Assembly (NCBI RefSeq): GCF_028737195.1
Contig: NZ_JAQZAJ010000005.1
Coordinates: 1 to 64,000 of the forward strand
Direction: 5' to 3'
Length of the DNA: 64,000 nt
Origin: Pseudovibrio exalbescens
GTDB taxonomy: Bacteria; Pseudomonadota; Alphaproteobacteria; Rhizobiales; Stappiaceae
In this document: positions 10,901 through 19,494 of the stretch, piece after piece
How positions within the stretch are numbered: position 1 is the first letter of the stretch
Layout of the letters: each line of letters begins with the position of its first letter
Program-made: the position numbers and the translations under genes
Notes under the pieces: generated by a model
The model's input: only the letters and a program-made list of their open reading frames with translations
Database searches by the model: none
Told to the model about the DNA's origin: nothing

Positions 10901-13900
10901 GGCCAGTCTTTCGAGGCTGCGCCACTGACGGATGGCAAGCTCACTTACCTTGGCAACCACGCGTCCTTGAGCGAAGTGATCGTGAAGCTGCCTGCAGACT
11001 ATTCCACCACCAACCCGGGTAGCGTGATCGACGGCCAGCTGACCATAACCACTGACGAAAACGGCATCGCCTCACTGCCGTTTGCTGTTACCGTGGCGCA
11101 TGAGGTGGATATTGACCTTTCAGCACGAAACGTGACGGCATACGAGGACGCAAGTAGTGAAGGTGTTCTGGTTGACCTGAAGCTTTCGGCCAACATTACT
11201 GACCGTGACGGCTCGGAAGGGACGAACACCACTCCGGACACGGTAACCATCGCTTTTAATGGCCTGCCGGAAGGCACCACCGCCGACAGAGGTACACTGG
11301 ACATCGAGACGGGCATCTGGACCGGCAGCGCGAAGCAGGCAAGTGACTTGCGCTTGAGGTTCCCGAAGGACCACAGCACGACAAGTGCGCCTGAGGGCCA
11401 GCCAGAGACACCCGTCACCTATGACGTGACGGTGGTGACCAGCGAGGGCACCAAAACCGCCAGTGGCCGTGTGACCATCCGCGCGCGCGAGGACATATCC
11501 TTGACGGCGCAGGATGAAACAGTGAGCGAAGACACCTTTAGCGCCATCCCTTTGAACCTCTCCGTCTCCGTTTCGGACAGCGATGGGTCTGAGGTACTGA
11601 ACGAACCCGTCAGCATCCAGTTTTCCGGCTTGCCGCAAGGGGCCACGTTCAATGGCGGCCGCTACGATGCTCAGACTGGCCTGTGGCAAGGGACGGAAGC
11701 TGAACTGGAAGCTCTGGTGCTCGCTGGTGTACCGCAGCATTTTTCCGGAAAGGTCACCGGCACCTTGTCCGCCAACACCAACGAGGGCAGCGACACCACT
11801 GCCTTTACCGTGCGCGTGTTGCCGGTTGCCGAGCCAGAAATCGCGCTATCGGTTGTGGCGCACAGCTCCAGCGGCGATACCCAGATCGTCAAGGAAGGTG
11901 CTCCGTTTACGGTGCACATTGAAGCAAAGACCGCCGATACGGATGGCTCAGAAAGCCTCACAACCATCGTGCTGCAAAATGTGCCCGATGGCTGGCCAAC
12001 CCTTTCCGGCGCAAATGCTGTAGACCTTTCGACCTTCACCACAGGCGCCGACGACATTCAGTCCGCAAGCTACAATGGGTCGACAGGTGCCCTGACCATT
12101 GCCCTGAAGGCGGGCGTTACCAACTGGGTCGGTGATCTGATCCTGACGCCAGACAGTGGACAGAGCCTCGACATCGCCTCGCTTACAGGCGGCGAACTGA
12201 CCGCCACCGTAACCGCGGTGGATGTGGCCAGCGGCCTGCCCTCCTCTACCGCAACTGTCAGTGATGCCGTTGATGTTGACGTGGATGCGGTGGCGGGTGA
12301 TCCGACGCTTACTGCGCAGGATGAGGTTCATAGTGAAGCATTGGAGGGCGCAGGAAGCTCAAAGTTGCGGATCACCAGCCTCAGCCTGTCGGACACGGAT
12401 GGCTCTGAGCGCTATGGTCCGCTGATCCTGACCATTGCCACGGGTGAGAGTGGCAGCGATGAGTTGTCGGTTGCAAACGATGTGACCCTGTTCTCCTCCA
12501 AGTCTGCTGAGCACGGCACCATTACCCGTGGCCTCGCGGAACAGGGCAAGGCCGTTTATGTGGTAAGCCAGCCGGAGGGCGTGAGCAACGCAGACTATGA
12601 AGCGTTCGTGAAGAACCTCGGCATCACCTACCCTGAGCATCATAGCGGTGTGTTTGAGGTGACCGGTGTGCTTGAAGTCTTTGAGACGGTTCAAGCTAGC
12701 GACAACGAATATGACACCTCAGACAACACGGTGACCATCACCTTTGAAACCGAGATCACCGTGAACCCGGTTGCTCAGGCGAACCTGACCGTCACTCTGA
12801 CCCCATCCGATGATGGCTTTGACACAACACCCCATAACGACCCGAACACGCCGGTTTCTGTGAGCGTTGGCGAAGACGTGCCAACCGTTGAAATTTACGA
12901 GGACCGCTCGATCAGCTTGGGTCTTGAAGCCTCAACGCCGGACCTTGATGGCTCCGAAGAGCTGACGAGCCTTGTGGTGAACAATCTGCCGAACCTTTGG
13001 TTTGCCTATGATGCAGAAGGGACTGTCGACCCAAGCTTGTTTGGTGCAGAAGCCAGCAAGATTTCCAGCGCGGTTTATGATGCGCAGACGGGCCAGCTAA
13101 CCGTGACGTTCACCCCGGAAACAAAGAGTTTCGAGGGAAGCTTGCTTCTGACCCCGATTGCCCACGATGACCGGGATGTGGATGCAAGCGACAGCTTGCC
13201 AGGCCAAGACTCCTCCGGCTTCTTTGGCGACATAACCGTCGATCTGAATGTGACCGATGCGCGGGACATGCAGAATGCAACGGAAGCCACCACAACCGTT
13301 TCAGTTGGCGTTGATATTGACGTTGAAGCGGTTAATGACCTTTCCACCCTGCCTGATGCGTTTGTGGTGAGCGAAGCCACAGTGGATGCCGCAGGCGGTT
13401 GGGTGGACGTGCCGCTGTTCCCGACCAACCCGGATAGTGAGGGCAGTGAAACCATAGAAACCCTTGGGATCTATGGCATACCCAAGGGCGTGGTGGTGTT
13501 TTATCGCACCGAAGACGGTGAGTTGACGCCCGCAAAATTGATGGGTGTGGAGCCGAAGACCGGCATGACCAACTGGGCGCTTGAAAACGGCCAGTGGGAG
13601 AGCGCCGTGCTGCGCGGAATTCCGCAGCACTTCTCCGGCGTTTTGACGGCCAATGCCGAAACAGGAGAAGTGGAGCGCAGTGTTGATGGCACGACCACGA
13701 TTACGGCCCGCGTTTTAACGCGCGAACTCAACGATAGGGAAACCGGGCAAACTGATACCGGTGAGCTGGTCATTCGCATTTCGCCCTCCATTGACGGCGG
13801 CAACCCGAATGAGACCCATCACCTCTTGGAGGATGTGGCGTATAACCCGTCGATTGACGGGAACCTGATCGACATACGGGATGGCTCGCCGGAAGAGTTG

Positions 13901-16900
13901 ACAGGCGATGTGATCCTGACACTCGGCGAGGGTCTTCCCAACACAGTTGGACAGCAGGCACGGTTCTTCCTTGGCGACCCGGAAGCGGGTGGTATCGAGA
14001 TTTTCGCTGATGGCAACGGGCAGTTGACTGTGGACTCTGCCGTGGTTGGCACCCTTCACATCCTGTCTCCCCGTGACAGCAACGAGGACTACACACTGGG
14101 CATTCAATATCAGGTGCGCGAAGCGACCGATCCCGACGGCCCGGTGAAGACGGAAACCGGCACCTTGACCATGAAGGTGAGCGGTGTTGCGGATACACCA
14201 ACGGTGATTGTGCCGGATGCGGCCTATATCGGTACGGACGCGCAAGCCTTCACCCTGGACACCGTTGTGAATGGTGAAGATGGCGCGGCAGTGCGCCTTG
14301 GCGGCCTGATGACCGAAATGATGCCCGATGGCATCAACTACGATGGGTCGGAGAACCTTTACTTCATCATTTCCGGTGATGCGCTTTCTACCATGGCAAC
14401 ACGCACGGGAAGCATAACGGCCGCGCCATCCGTTTCCTTTGCGAACGGTGTGGACACGGGCGCTGGTGCCGTGATCGTGTCCGCCGCCGACATTGGCAAC
14501 CTGAAGTTCATTCCGGTGAACGTGTCTGAGACAACGGATTACCAGTTCACCCTTTCTGCCATTGTGGTGGAGAACGATGAGCGCATTCCAACGGGCACCA
14601 ATGTGGCAGACGCAGCGGCCCTGCAAGGCGTTGCCATTGCTCAGGCGGACTTTTATGTGCGCGTGGAAGAGAAAACCCCGCAAGGTGAAGGCGGCTCACC
14701 GCCGGAAATCACCCTTCCCGAGCCGCCGGACGTAACCATCTCTCCCCTTGTTGGCGTGGAAGATCAGGAAGCCTCCTTTACCATTACGCTGAACAACTAT
14801 GACGGGGAGTTTGCCAAGATCCCGCAGCAGGGTTCCATTGAGATCACGGGAGTGCCGACGGGATCGGTGCTGCGCGCAGAGCCAGCGGATGCGCTTTCCT
14901 ATAACCCGGTGACAGGTTCCTATTTCCTGAACCATGCGGTGGCGGATGCGCAGACCACCTACTTCATCACCTTCCCGAAGCACATGTCGAGCGCTGACAC
15001 ACCGGTTGATGGGCTGGACCAGCTCACAGTGACCTCCATGTCCATGGATGTGCGCTACGGGCTGGCAGAAGTGGTGGAACAGGTGACAACCGTTTACGTG
15101 GACCCGGTTGCCGATGCGCCGCGTGTGCGGGTTACCAGCCCCGGCGGCGGCGAAGACACCGCCATTCCGGTGTTCATCAATGTGGGCTTGGTGGACCCGG
15201 GCGAAACGCTGGCAGACACCATGCTGCTGTCTCTTTCTGCAAGCCAAGGTGTGTTGGCGGATGCGAGCGGCGAAGTGCTTGCGCCCATCTCTCAAGCTGG
15301 CGGAACTCTCACCTACGAGATCTCAAGTTCCGTTACCAGCCTGAAGCTGATCCCAACCCAGCATCTTCACGGGGACATCCCGATCAAGGTGACCGTCAGC
15401 TCAACGGAGCCCAATGGCTCCAGCGCGAGCACCACAAGCACCGTGACGGTGCCCGTGGAAGCCATTGCGGATGTGGGCCAGATTTCATTTGACCCCGGCC
15501 TGGAACAAGGCTCCGACAGCGGCGAAGAGCTGCCCGTGGTAACCGCGCTTGAAGACATGACGGCGCTCCTTGAAAGCGTGATTGAAACGGCAACGCCAGA
15601 CACGGATGGATCGGAGATTTACACCATCACGCTCTCTGGCCTCCCCGATTTCATGAGCGTGAATGTGGGGGCGGACAATGGGCTTGATAGTGAAGGCTTG
15701 CGCAGCTTCACAATGTCGCCTGCCGAATATTCCCGACTGGAGATTGGGCTGAAGGACGCCAACGCCCGTCTGGATGGCGTTGTGTTGCCCGAACAGGTGC
15801 GGTTGACGCTGGAGGTAAACACGCTGGAGCTTTCCAACGGCGACACCAATGCAGGGACTGCGGACTTCCTGTTCAAGGTGACCCCGGATGCGGATGCGCC
15901 GACCCTTACTGTTGAAGATGCCGCCGGCCTTGAAGACACGGCGGTGGCACTGAACATTCTAGCCGAGGTGACCGACCCCGCCGAGGTGATCTCGCACTAC
16001 ACCATCTCTGGTGTGCCAGATGGCGCGCAGATCCTTGTTGATGGCACTGCGGTGGCCACAGGACCGGACACCGCAGAGATTGCGGCTGATGACATTGGTG
16101 CGGTGAGCTTCTTGCCGGCCAAAGACAGCGCGGCACCTGTCACGCTGACTGTCGTTGCGGTCTCTTCCGAGCCGACCGTTGCCGATCAGAGCGCGGACAA
16201 TGCAACGGAAAGTTCTGAGGCCCAAAAACTGGCCATCACCATCACACCGCAAGCGGATGTGAGCGTTCATGTTGAAACTCAGGATACCGCCCAAACCGGC
16301 GAAGTGCTTCCGGTGACGCTGAACCTCAGCGCAACCATTACAGACATGGTGGGGCCATCCACCGAGACACTGGAGGAGGTGAGCCTCACCTTTGCCAACC
16401 TGCCCAAGGGGACGACCTTTAACGCGGGAACGCTCTCACCGGATGGTCGCAGTGTCACCATCGCACGCAGTGCCTATGGCAGCGAGGCCGCGTTTGTAGC
16501 AACGCTTGCGGGCCTTGTGGCCATGTTGCCTGCCGACTTCGACGGTGTACTTTCGGGCACGGCCACGGCCAAGACAACCGAGGGCACGGGTGATGGCACT
16601 GCGTTCTCCGTCAATGTGAATGCCCAGCCCGAGGCAACGGCACCTCTGACCCTGAACAAGGAAGGCGCAGCTCAGTTTACTTTGACTGAGGCTGAGCTGC
16701 TTACCAACATTGCGGACGCGGATTCCACGCAGCTCTCCGTTCTGGAGGTGGGGACGGAAGATGCGCAGGCGCAAGTGACAACCGGTGCCACACCCGGAAC
16801 TTGGCTTGTAACCGTGGCCGATGGTTATGAGGGTTCCCTCACCCTCTCCTACACTGTGAGCGATGGGGAAGCGCAGCCTGCGACCTTGCAGACCACAGCC

Positions 16901-17560
16901 TTGGTAAGCGTTGACAATGAGAACGAGCTGACCCTGACCCAAACCGGAGAAACGGTTGAACTCGCAAGCGGCGAGACGGCCCAACTCATGGGTGATGTGA
17001 CCGGCACCTCAGACACCCACGATGTGGCGTTGGGCAGCGATGCAAATGAGGCTGTGGTGTTCACAGATGCCCGCTCCTACGCCGACGTTGAGGGCTTTTT
17101 CATGATGGGCGGCCATGACATCGTGGATCTGACCCTTTCCTACAAGGGATACACTGTGGACCTGGGCACAGGCAATGACTTTGCCATTGGCTCGGAAGGC
17201 GCTGATGTTTTGATGGGAGGAAGCGGCAATGATCGACTAGACGGTGGGCTTGGCGCGGATACCCTGTTCGGCGGTGAAGGCGCGGACACCTTCGTGATTT
17301 CAAGCTTGAGCGCGGCCGACATGATTGCCGACTATTCAGGCGCAGAAGGCGATGTGGTGGACCTGACCGGCTTGTTTGAAGTGGCAACGGACGTGCAGGA
17401 CTATGTCAACTACAACAGCCTGACCGGCGAGCTGAAGGTGGATGCGGACGGAGCGGAGAACGGCCAGAACTTCCAGCTTGCGGCAACGCTTGACGCCATC
17501 CCCACCAACCTGACTGTTCAGGTGGACGATGGCACAGACAGCGGGACGGTGACGATCTAA
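4985..17560 (+). CDS. Giant secreted RTX adhesin with Ig/cadherin-like super-repeats
   Basis: Predicted 4191-residue secreted or surface adhesin. ATG 4985 (MADNNEQLN) is preferred; the frame also opens at GTG 4886. There is no Sec signal peptide. Most of the length is Ig/cadherin-like modules of roughly 90-130 residues carrying a DxDGSE signature. A super-repeat of about 540 residues begins near residues 271, 813, 1359 and 1899. The first three copies contain an inserted module of about 150 residues starting with NGSFE and rich in Trp and Gly (near residues 509-660, 1055-1207 and 1594-1747), resembling DUF642/carbohydrate-binding folds. The C-terminus has RTX nonapeptides (GSGNDRLDGG, GLGADTLFGG; near 4060-4103) and a short tail, as in type I secretion substrates. 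No HlyB/HlyD/TolC homologue lies nearby. The role in attachment is inferred from architecture. Confidence 0.9.
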   Translation: MADNNEQLNATEQDRDNKSTQGSVDNAGSAYTNSAVTGILESEQGVKTIGIGPLVDFDYYRSITEQGGEAHESSLGDRPSAGQIIIEFGYLPPYSAVNLGSLNENGIWMGTLEEAAALELQLPSDFTGFVVGSVPLTHEGDVSRGVFHMEVGNPSTGTLAASAGQGAGADGAATVSMAEALGLVGEQLTDLENAESVSIRLQGLPGETSSSDGEQYADGSWVFSGTGAQVAGMSLTFGAGSQFGAFTFQITKAYAHGYEAFIPLEAFDPVEGDVVVGVTAAMDLSGSKPTIALQETDAGNAPLQVRLSDYLGMRVEDDDGSESLITVEVRLSGLPDGARFSTDGGTSFSSAAISGGSLSYKGPAEVFGKLVLEIPADYASAGAIKGLFSAYSDEYGRATQGFDIRVKPEADIELSAENVTAAEAASGGTTVQLAISANITDADGSEGHGDTPNTVTILFDRLPDGTSANTGTLDMGALKWTGSINEAKALALTFPENYSTTAKQVTFGDNLIINGSFEDTYVEATGWGSFVGGDGVPGWTGERVEIQNTHWGHAASNGQQWMELDAERGVDSVHQDVKTEAGTQYQLSFDVSTRFYNTSTFDVSWNGEVISTVVPEGRQWETITLTVEGTGGMDRLTFTELASQNSAFGAFIDNVKLFEAVVMEDAPIVMRTTVMTPEGAERTISTLEVTPTQDIKIEAKDAAYTEGDAPLTVMVGDLVSVKVTDADGSEVLESISVTLNGLPEGTQVSAGTLAPDGSFSWTGTQVEFADLSLTLPKDFSTANPAATLSGTASAISNEGTSSVTPFSLTVAAEGDISVGLTDAVDTSGGSPVIALSETDSGADALLVHLGDYFTAQATDTDGSESLATIAFEIFDLPEGTLLSKDGGETFSSANMLGNSLSYHGAASTLANLVLALPADYSSTNPLSDIQGVFTATTDEGGEESISFGVTVAHEADIELTSDDVSGTEDASGAGTAVKLGISAAITDRDASEGTADTPDTVTITFDRLPEGTTANGGALDVAGLTWTGSVNEANALTLTFPEHFASTHHWEATGENLIVNGSFEADSLDGQVWKAFSAEQNLTGWSGGDMELQKTSWIGTASDGEQWLELDAERGLDSISQEVQTEEGQVYLLSFDVSAKFLWTSTFDVSWNDTVISTVVPEGRDWVTITLQVEGTGGLDRLTFSELDTQNDALGALLDNVRLTKAELIEDGPIRYTTTVTTPEGQMTADATLTVEATQDISVVTEDVRLSESDEAIRFTLSDHARVAVLDSDLSENITRVDVELHGLPAGSVPSAGEISAEGVFTFSGSLHDYLALEFTLPKDFSTENPATQITGSIWAQSNEGSSATQPISIFVSAEADLAFDYTQAMDTSGEDAQVMLAETDSGGDAVLVTLADYFSAAATDADGSEALTTLTLNLTGLPHGTQFSTDGGATFMEGVVSDGAVNYTGPAATLAGLVLALPPISPQSDELSVFGDLTMRTDEGGEKTLAFKIGNDRIMEDATGTEDGDGQGVTIDVGFSASAVHLGQLGADWNAEDAVTITFDRLPDGTTANGGTLDLGALTWTGTVNEANALALTFPEDYSTTNRGDISGENLIFNGSFETVDLGGKVWGSFVDGVGVAGWSGGRIEIQNTGVGINATDGNQFMELDAEREVDTVYQDIQTEAGGTYQLTFDVATRVWESSAFDVTWNGETIASVNPQWGKGWSTISLQVEGTGGLDRLAFTEHAALNNAFGALIDNVELYRTGLVESKPIALSTVIEGAEGQLAFETSLSIEPTVDINIETRDFHLTETDSAITVNLADNIAVIATDADGSELIESITLVMEGLPSGAAVNIGEIDGSGTFRFTGSPSAFDTIVLTLPADYATQSDKGPLVGEVTATSNEGISTATPFKLRVDVEGDVSLGYAQAMETSGEVATIALTETDRTGAGLEIKLDDYFDGAATDLDGSESIETIALEMSGLPQSTQISTNGGQSFEAAPLTDGKLTYLGNHASLSEVIVKLPADYSTTNPGSVIDGQLTITTDENGIASLPFAVTVAHEVDIDLSARNVTAYEDASSEGVLVDLKLSANITDRDGSEGTNTTPDTVTIAFNGLPEGTTADRGTLDIETGIWTGSAKQASDLRLRFPKDHSTTSAPEGQPETPVTYDVTVVTSEGTKTASGRVTIRAREDISLTAQDETVSEDTFSAIPLNLSVSVSDSDGSEVLNEPVSIQFSGLPQGATFNGGRYDAQTGLWQGTEAELEALVLAGVPQHFSGKVTGTLSANTNEGSDTTAFTVRVLPVAEPEIALSVVAHSSSGDTQIVKEGAPFTVHIEAKTADTDGSESLTTIVLQNVPDGWPTLSGANAVDLSTFTTGADDIQSASYNGSTGALTIALKAGVTNWVGDLILTPDSGQSLDIASLTGGELTATVTAVDVASGLPSSTATVSDAVDVDVDAVAGDPTLTAQDEVHSEALEGAGSSKLRITSLSLSDTDGSERYGPLILTIATGESGSDELSVANDVTLFSSKSAEHGTITRGLAEQGKAVYVVSQPEGVSNADYEAFVKNLGITYPEHHSGVFEVTGVLEVFETVQASDNEYDTSDNTVTITFETEITVNPVAQANLTVTLTPSDDGFDTTPHNDPNTPVSVSVGEDVPTVEIYEDRSISLGLEASTPDLDGSEELTSLVVNNLPNLWFAYDAEGTVDPSLFGAEASKISSAVYDAQTGQLTVTFTPETKSFEGSLLLTPIAHDDRDVDASDSLPGQDSSGFFGDITVDLNVTDARDMQNATEATTTVSVGVDIDVEAVNDLSTLPDAFVVSEATVDAAGGWVDVPLFPTNPDSEGSETIETLGIYGIPKGVVVFYRTEDGELTPAKLMGVEPKTGMTNWALENGQWESAVLRGIPQHFSGVLTANAETGEVERSVDGTTTITARVLTRELNDRETGQTDTGELVIRISPSIDGGNPNETHHLLEDVAYNPSIDGNLIDIRDGSPEELTGDVILTLGEGLPNTVGQQARFFLGDPEAGGIEIFADGNGQLTVDSAVVGTLHILSPRDSNEDYTLGIQYQVREATDPDGPVKTETGTLTMKVSGVADTPTVIVPDAAYIGTDAQAFTLDTVVNGEDGAAVRLGGLMTEMMPDGINYDGSENLYFIISGDALSTMATRTGSITAAPSVSFANGVDTGAGAVIVSAADIGNLKFIPVNVSETTDYQFTLSAIVVENDERIPTGTNVADAAALQGVAIAQADFYVRVEEKTPQGEGGSPPEITLPEPPDVTISPLVGVEDQEASFTITLNNYDGEFAKIPQQGSIEITGVPTGSVLRAEPADALSYNPVTGSYFLNHAVADAQTTYFITFPKHMSSADTPVDGLDQLTVTSMSMDVRYGLAEVVEQVTTVYVDPVADAPRVRVTSPGGGEDTAIPVFINVGLVDPGETLADTMLLSLSASQGVLADASGEVLAPISQAGGTLTYEISSSVTSLKLIPTQHLHGDIPIKVTVSSTEPNGSSASTTSTVTVPVEAIADVGQISFDPGLEQGSDSGEELPVVTALEDMTALLESVIETATPDTDGSEIYTITLSGLPDFMSVNVGADNGLDSEGLRSFTMSPAEYSRLEIGLKDANARLDGVVLPEQVRLTLEVNTLELSNGDTNAGTADFLFKVTPDADAPTLTVEDAAGLEDTAVALNILAEVTDPAEVISHYTISGVPDGAQILVDGTAVATGPDTAEIAADDIGAVSFLPAKDSAAPVTLTVVAVSSEPTVADQSADNATESSEAQKLAITITPQADVSVHVETQDTAQTGEVLPVTLNLSATITDMVGPSTETLEEVSLTFANLPKGTTFNAGTLSPDGRSVTIARSAYGSEAAFVATLAGLVAMLPADFDGVLSGTATAKTTEGTGDGTAFSVNVNAQPEATAPLTLNKEGAAQFTLTEAELLTNIADADSTQLSVLEVGTEDAQAQVTTGATPGTWLVTVADGYEGSLTLSYTVSDGEAQPATLQTTALVSVDNENELTLTQTGETVELASGETAQLMGDVTGTSDTHDVALGSDANEAVVFTDARSYADVEGFFMMGGHDIVDLTLSYKGYTVDLGTGNDFAIGSEGADVLMGGSGNDRLDGGLGADTLFGGEGADTFVISSLSAADMIADYSGAEGDVVDLTGLFEVATDVQDYVNYNSLTGELKVDADGAENGQNFQLAATLDAIPTNLTVQVDDGTDSGTVTI

Positions 17561-17577
17561 CGCCCCTTGATGAAAGT

Positions 17578-17621
17578 GGTGGCTGCCCCTTCCCACTACC
17601 GCTTGGGATGGGGCAGCCACC
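17578..17621. terminator. Bidirectional hairpin between convergent genes
   Basis: GGTGGCTGCCCC pairs with GGGGCAGCCACC, and the stem continues with TCCCA/TGGGA after one T-T mismatch. It lies just after the giant gene's stop and before the stop of the convergent gene at 17651. There is no clear T run, so the call rests on stem strength and position. Confidence 0.65.
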
Positions 17622-17650
17622 TTCACACGCACCACGGGGCGTTGGGTGCG

Positions 17651-18256
17651 TTAGCTGTTGGCGTCCTTTTCCAGAGCGGCAACCACATCCGGATGCTCGG
17701 CGAGCCAACTGTCATGGAGCCACTTTTCCGTGCGACGACGACCCGGGATCGTGATCCAGTAAATGTCGCGCTCAAACACCATCACCTGCTCGTTGGGGCC
17801 GACAATCACCCAGAACCAAAGCTTGTCTGAAGTTGTGGCGCGCATCTTGACCTTCATGCCTGTCAGGGTGAGGGTTTTGCGTTCACCGTTTTCCATGACC
17901 GTGATGGTTTCATCATGTGGCGCGATCCAGTGCACCTTGTGAGCCTCCAGCAGCTCTGGGGCATGCTCGCGCAGAACTTCCATCGCAACGGCGTGGGCGG
18001 TTTCTTGATCCGGCAATTTGGCAGGCTGAGCCATTTCCTTGGTCATGCGCACATAGCCAAGCAGCTTGCCGTTTTCCGAAACCACTTGAGAGATGTGTTC
18101 TCCGCCGATGCCTGAGTTTTGGCCGTCAGTCCGCTCGGCGCGGGTGATGGTGGCTGGCACGCCATCTGCGGTGATGGCGGCTTCGCCAACAGTGCGGAAG
18201 TTTTCCGGCAGTTCGCCGTTGAGGAACAAGAGGGCAAGCAGAGTTGCGGTCTTCAT
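17651..18256 (-). CDS. Unrecognised protein coupled to MFS transporter
   Basis: 201 residues starting MKTATLLALL. I do not recognise the family. The N-terminus is hydrophobic for only about 12 residues, too short for a convincing signal peptide. The rest is soluble in character, with a beta-rich C-terminal half and a basic GRRRTEKW stretch. The start at 18256 follows AGGAGAACGTTGAT, and the stop of the MFS gene (TGA 18260-18258) lies one base before it, so the two genes are almost certainly cotranscribed and translationally coupled. Through that operon it shares the operator-like motif at 19429-19446 and presumably serves the same pathway as the transporter. Its function is unknown. Confidence 0.75.
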   Translation of the reverse strand: MKTATLLALLFLNGELPENFRTVGEAAITADGVPATITRAERTDGQNSGIGGEHISQVVSENGKLLGYVRMTKEMAQPAKLPDQETAHAVAMEVLREHAPELLEAHKVHWIAPHDETITVMENGERKTLTLTGMKVKMRATTSDKLWFWVIVGPNEQVMVFERDIYWITIPGRRRTEKWLHDSWLAEHPDVVAALEKDANS

Positions 18257-18257
18257 A

Positions 18258-19421
18258 TCAACGTTCTCCTGTAGCAGGTTGCAGGGAATGGGCTTTTGCG
18301 CGTCTTGAGACGGCTAGCGTCAGGATGAGGGCGGCAATCAAGAGCACGGCGGCGGGAAGCCCGAACAGAGCCGCAGTGCCGATGCCGGACAGGCTGAGTG
18401 CCAAGGGAGGGGCGACACTCGCCCCGACGAACAGGCAGAAGGTGTAAACCGACATGGCCAGACCGCGGTTGTGATCTGCTGCTGCACCGGCGATGGTGGC
18501 AATCAAGCCGGGGACGGCCAGTGCGACACCTGCGGAAATGATGGCGGATGCGGCAATCATTGCCCCAGGAATGACGGCAACGGCCAAACCGAGCGCGGCC
18601 ACAACCATGCCAACCCGGCCGGTAACGGATGGTGTCCAGCGCTTGGACAGATAGGCAGCAAACAAGCTGAGCGCCAAGGGAGGCAAGCCCGCCAGGCGCA
18701 CTGTCTGCGCGCTGATCCCACCGTCTTGCGCCAACAATACAGTCCCGACCTGGAAGGACACGAACCCGAGCAGAACGGTGAGCGCTGCCAGCCAGCTGGT
18801 TGAAACCATGGCATTTGCAAACATTTCCGAGAGGTGGCTGTGCGGCTTGCCTGCAGCGTTTGGCTTTGCGCGCTGATCACGTGGGACGACCATGAGGAGC
18901 GCTGCGGCCATGATCACATAGAGCGGCGATAGCATGAACATGATTGAGGTGGCGGTCTCAGAGATCCCTGCACCGAAAAACTGCGAGAGCGGCGCTGCAA
19001 TCAAGAACGCAAAACTCATCAAGGAGATACCAAATGCACGCTTTTCCAACGGCAAGGCCTCGGCGATCACCGTGAGTGCTACCGGAGGAAAGCTGGCTGC
19101 AAGAAATCCTTGCACCACGCGCCCGGTGAGGAACTGGGAGATATCTGCGGACAGGCTGAGCAGGAAGGTGGCCAGCCCCACTGCCACGAGCCCTGCAACC
19201 AGAACAACACGCCGACCTAAACGGTCTGACAGAGGGCCAAACACCAGAAAGCCGCAGGCATAGGCAAAACCAAAAGCTGTACCCGCCCAACTTGCAGTTT
19301 GCGTTTCGGCCGAAAACTCGGCGGCAATGGCACTGATCATGGGAATGGTGAGATATAGTTGGCCCACCACGATGATGCCGGTCAGCATCAAAAGGGCCAT
19401 CAGTAAGTTGGAACGGGTCAT
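18258..19421 (-). CDS. MFS transporter (YnfM/AraJ-like efflux)
   Basis: 387 residues with about 12 hydrophobic helices. The loop after helix 2 holds the MFS signature (GPLSDRLGRR), as in drug:H+ antiporter-type efflux pumps. Length and helix count are normal for 12-TM MFS exporters. It is transcribed leftward with the unknown protein at 17651-18256 following one base after its stop. Its start (19421) lies only 8 bp from an 18-bp motif that also occurs in front of the merR gene and the afsA-like operon, which suggests MerR control and export of the same small molecule. The substrate cannot be read from sequence, and the export direction is inferred from the family. Confidence 0.9.
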   Translation of the reverse strand: MTRSNLLMALLMLTGIIVVGQLYLTIPMISAIAAEFSAETQTASWAGTAFGFAYACGFLVFGPLSDRLGRRVVLVAGLVAVGLATFLLSLSADISQFLTGRVVQGFLAASFPPVALTVIAEALPLEKRAFGISLMSFAFLIAAPLSQFFGAGISETATSIMFMLSPLYVIMAAALLMVVPRDQRAKPNAAGKPHSHLSEMFANAMVSTSWLAALTVLLGFVSFQVGTVLLAQDGGISAQTVRLAGLPPLALSLFAAYLSKRWTPSVTGRVGMVVAALGLAVAVIPGAMIAASAIISAGVALAVPGLIATIAGAAADHNRGLAMSVYTFCLFVGASVAPPLALSLSGIGTAALFGLPAAVLLIAALILTLAVSRRAKAHSLQPATGER

Positions 19422-19428
19422 TTCTATA

Positions 19429-19446
19429 CCTTACGTGAAGTGTAGA
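19429..19446 (-). promoter_or_regulatory. Shared MerR operator-like motif (MFS promoter)
   Basis: On the minus strand this reads TCTACACTTCACGTAAGG. It matches the sites at 22002-22019 and 19907-19924 with consensus TCTWCAYYTNACGTWWGR. A TAAAAT hexamer that could be the -10 lies immediately upstream of it, so the motif would overlap the transcription start. The partly symmetric extension CTACAC...GTATAG (19424-19445) fits a dimeric regulator. Confidence 0.6.
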
Positions 19447-19494
19447 TTTTAGGTAAAAATGAACACGCGCATTTCCGCGCGTGCCCAGAAGAAA

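Noticed and set aside
13715-14683. 322-codon antisense frame inside the giant gene, and other antisense frames of 200-260 codons
   Set aside because: The giant gene's coding strand shows clear domain repeats throughout; the antisense frames are shadows of its codon bias.
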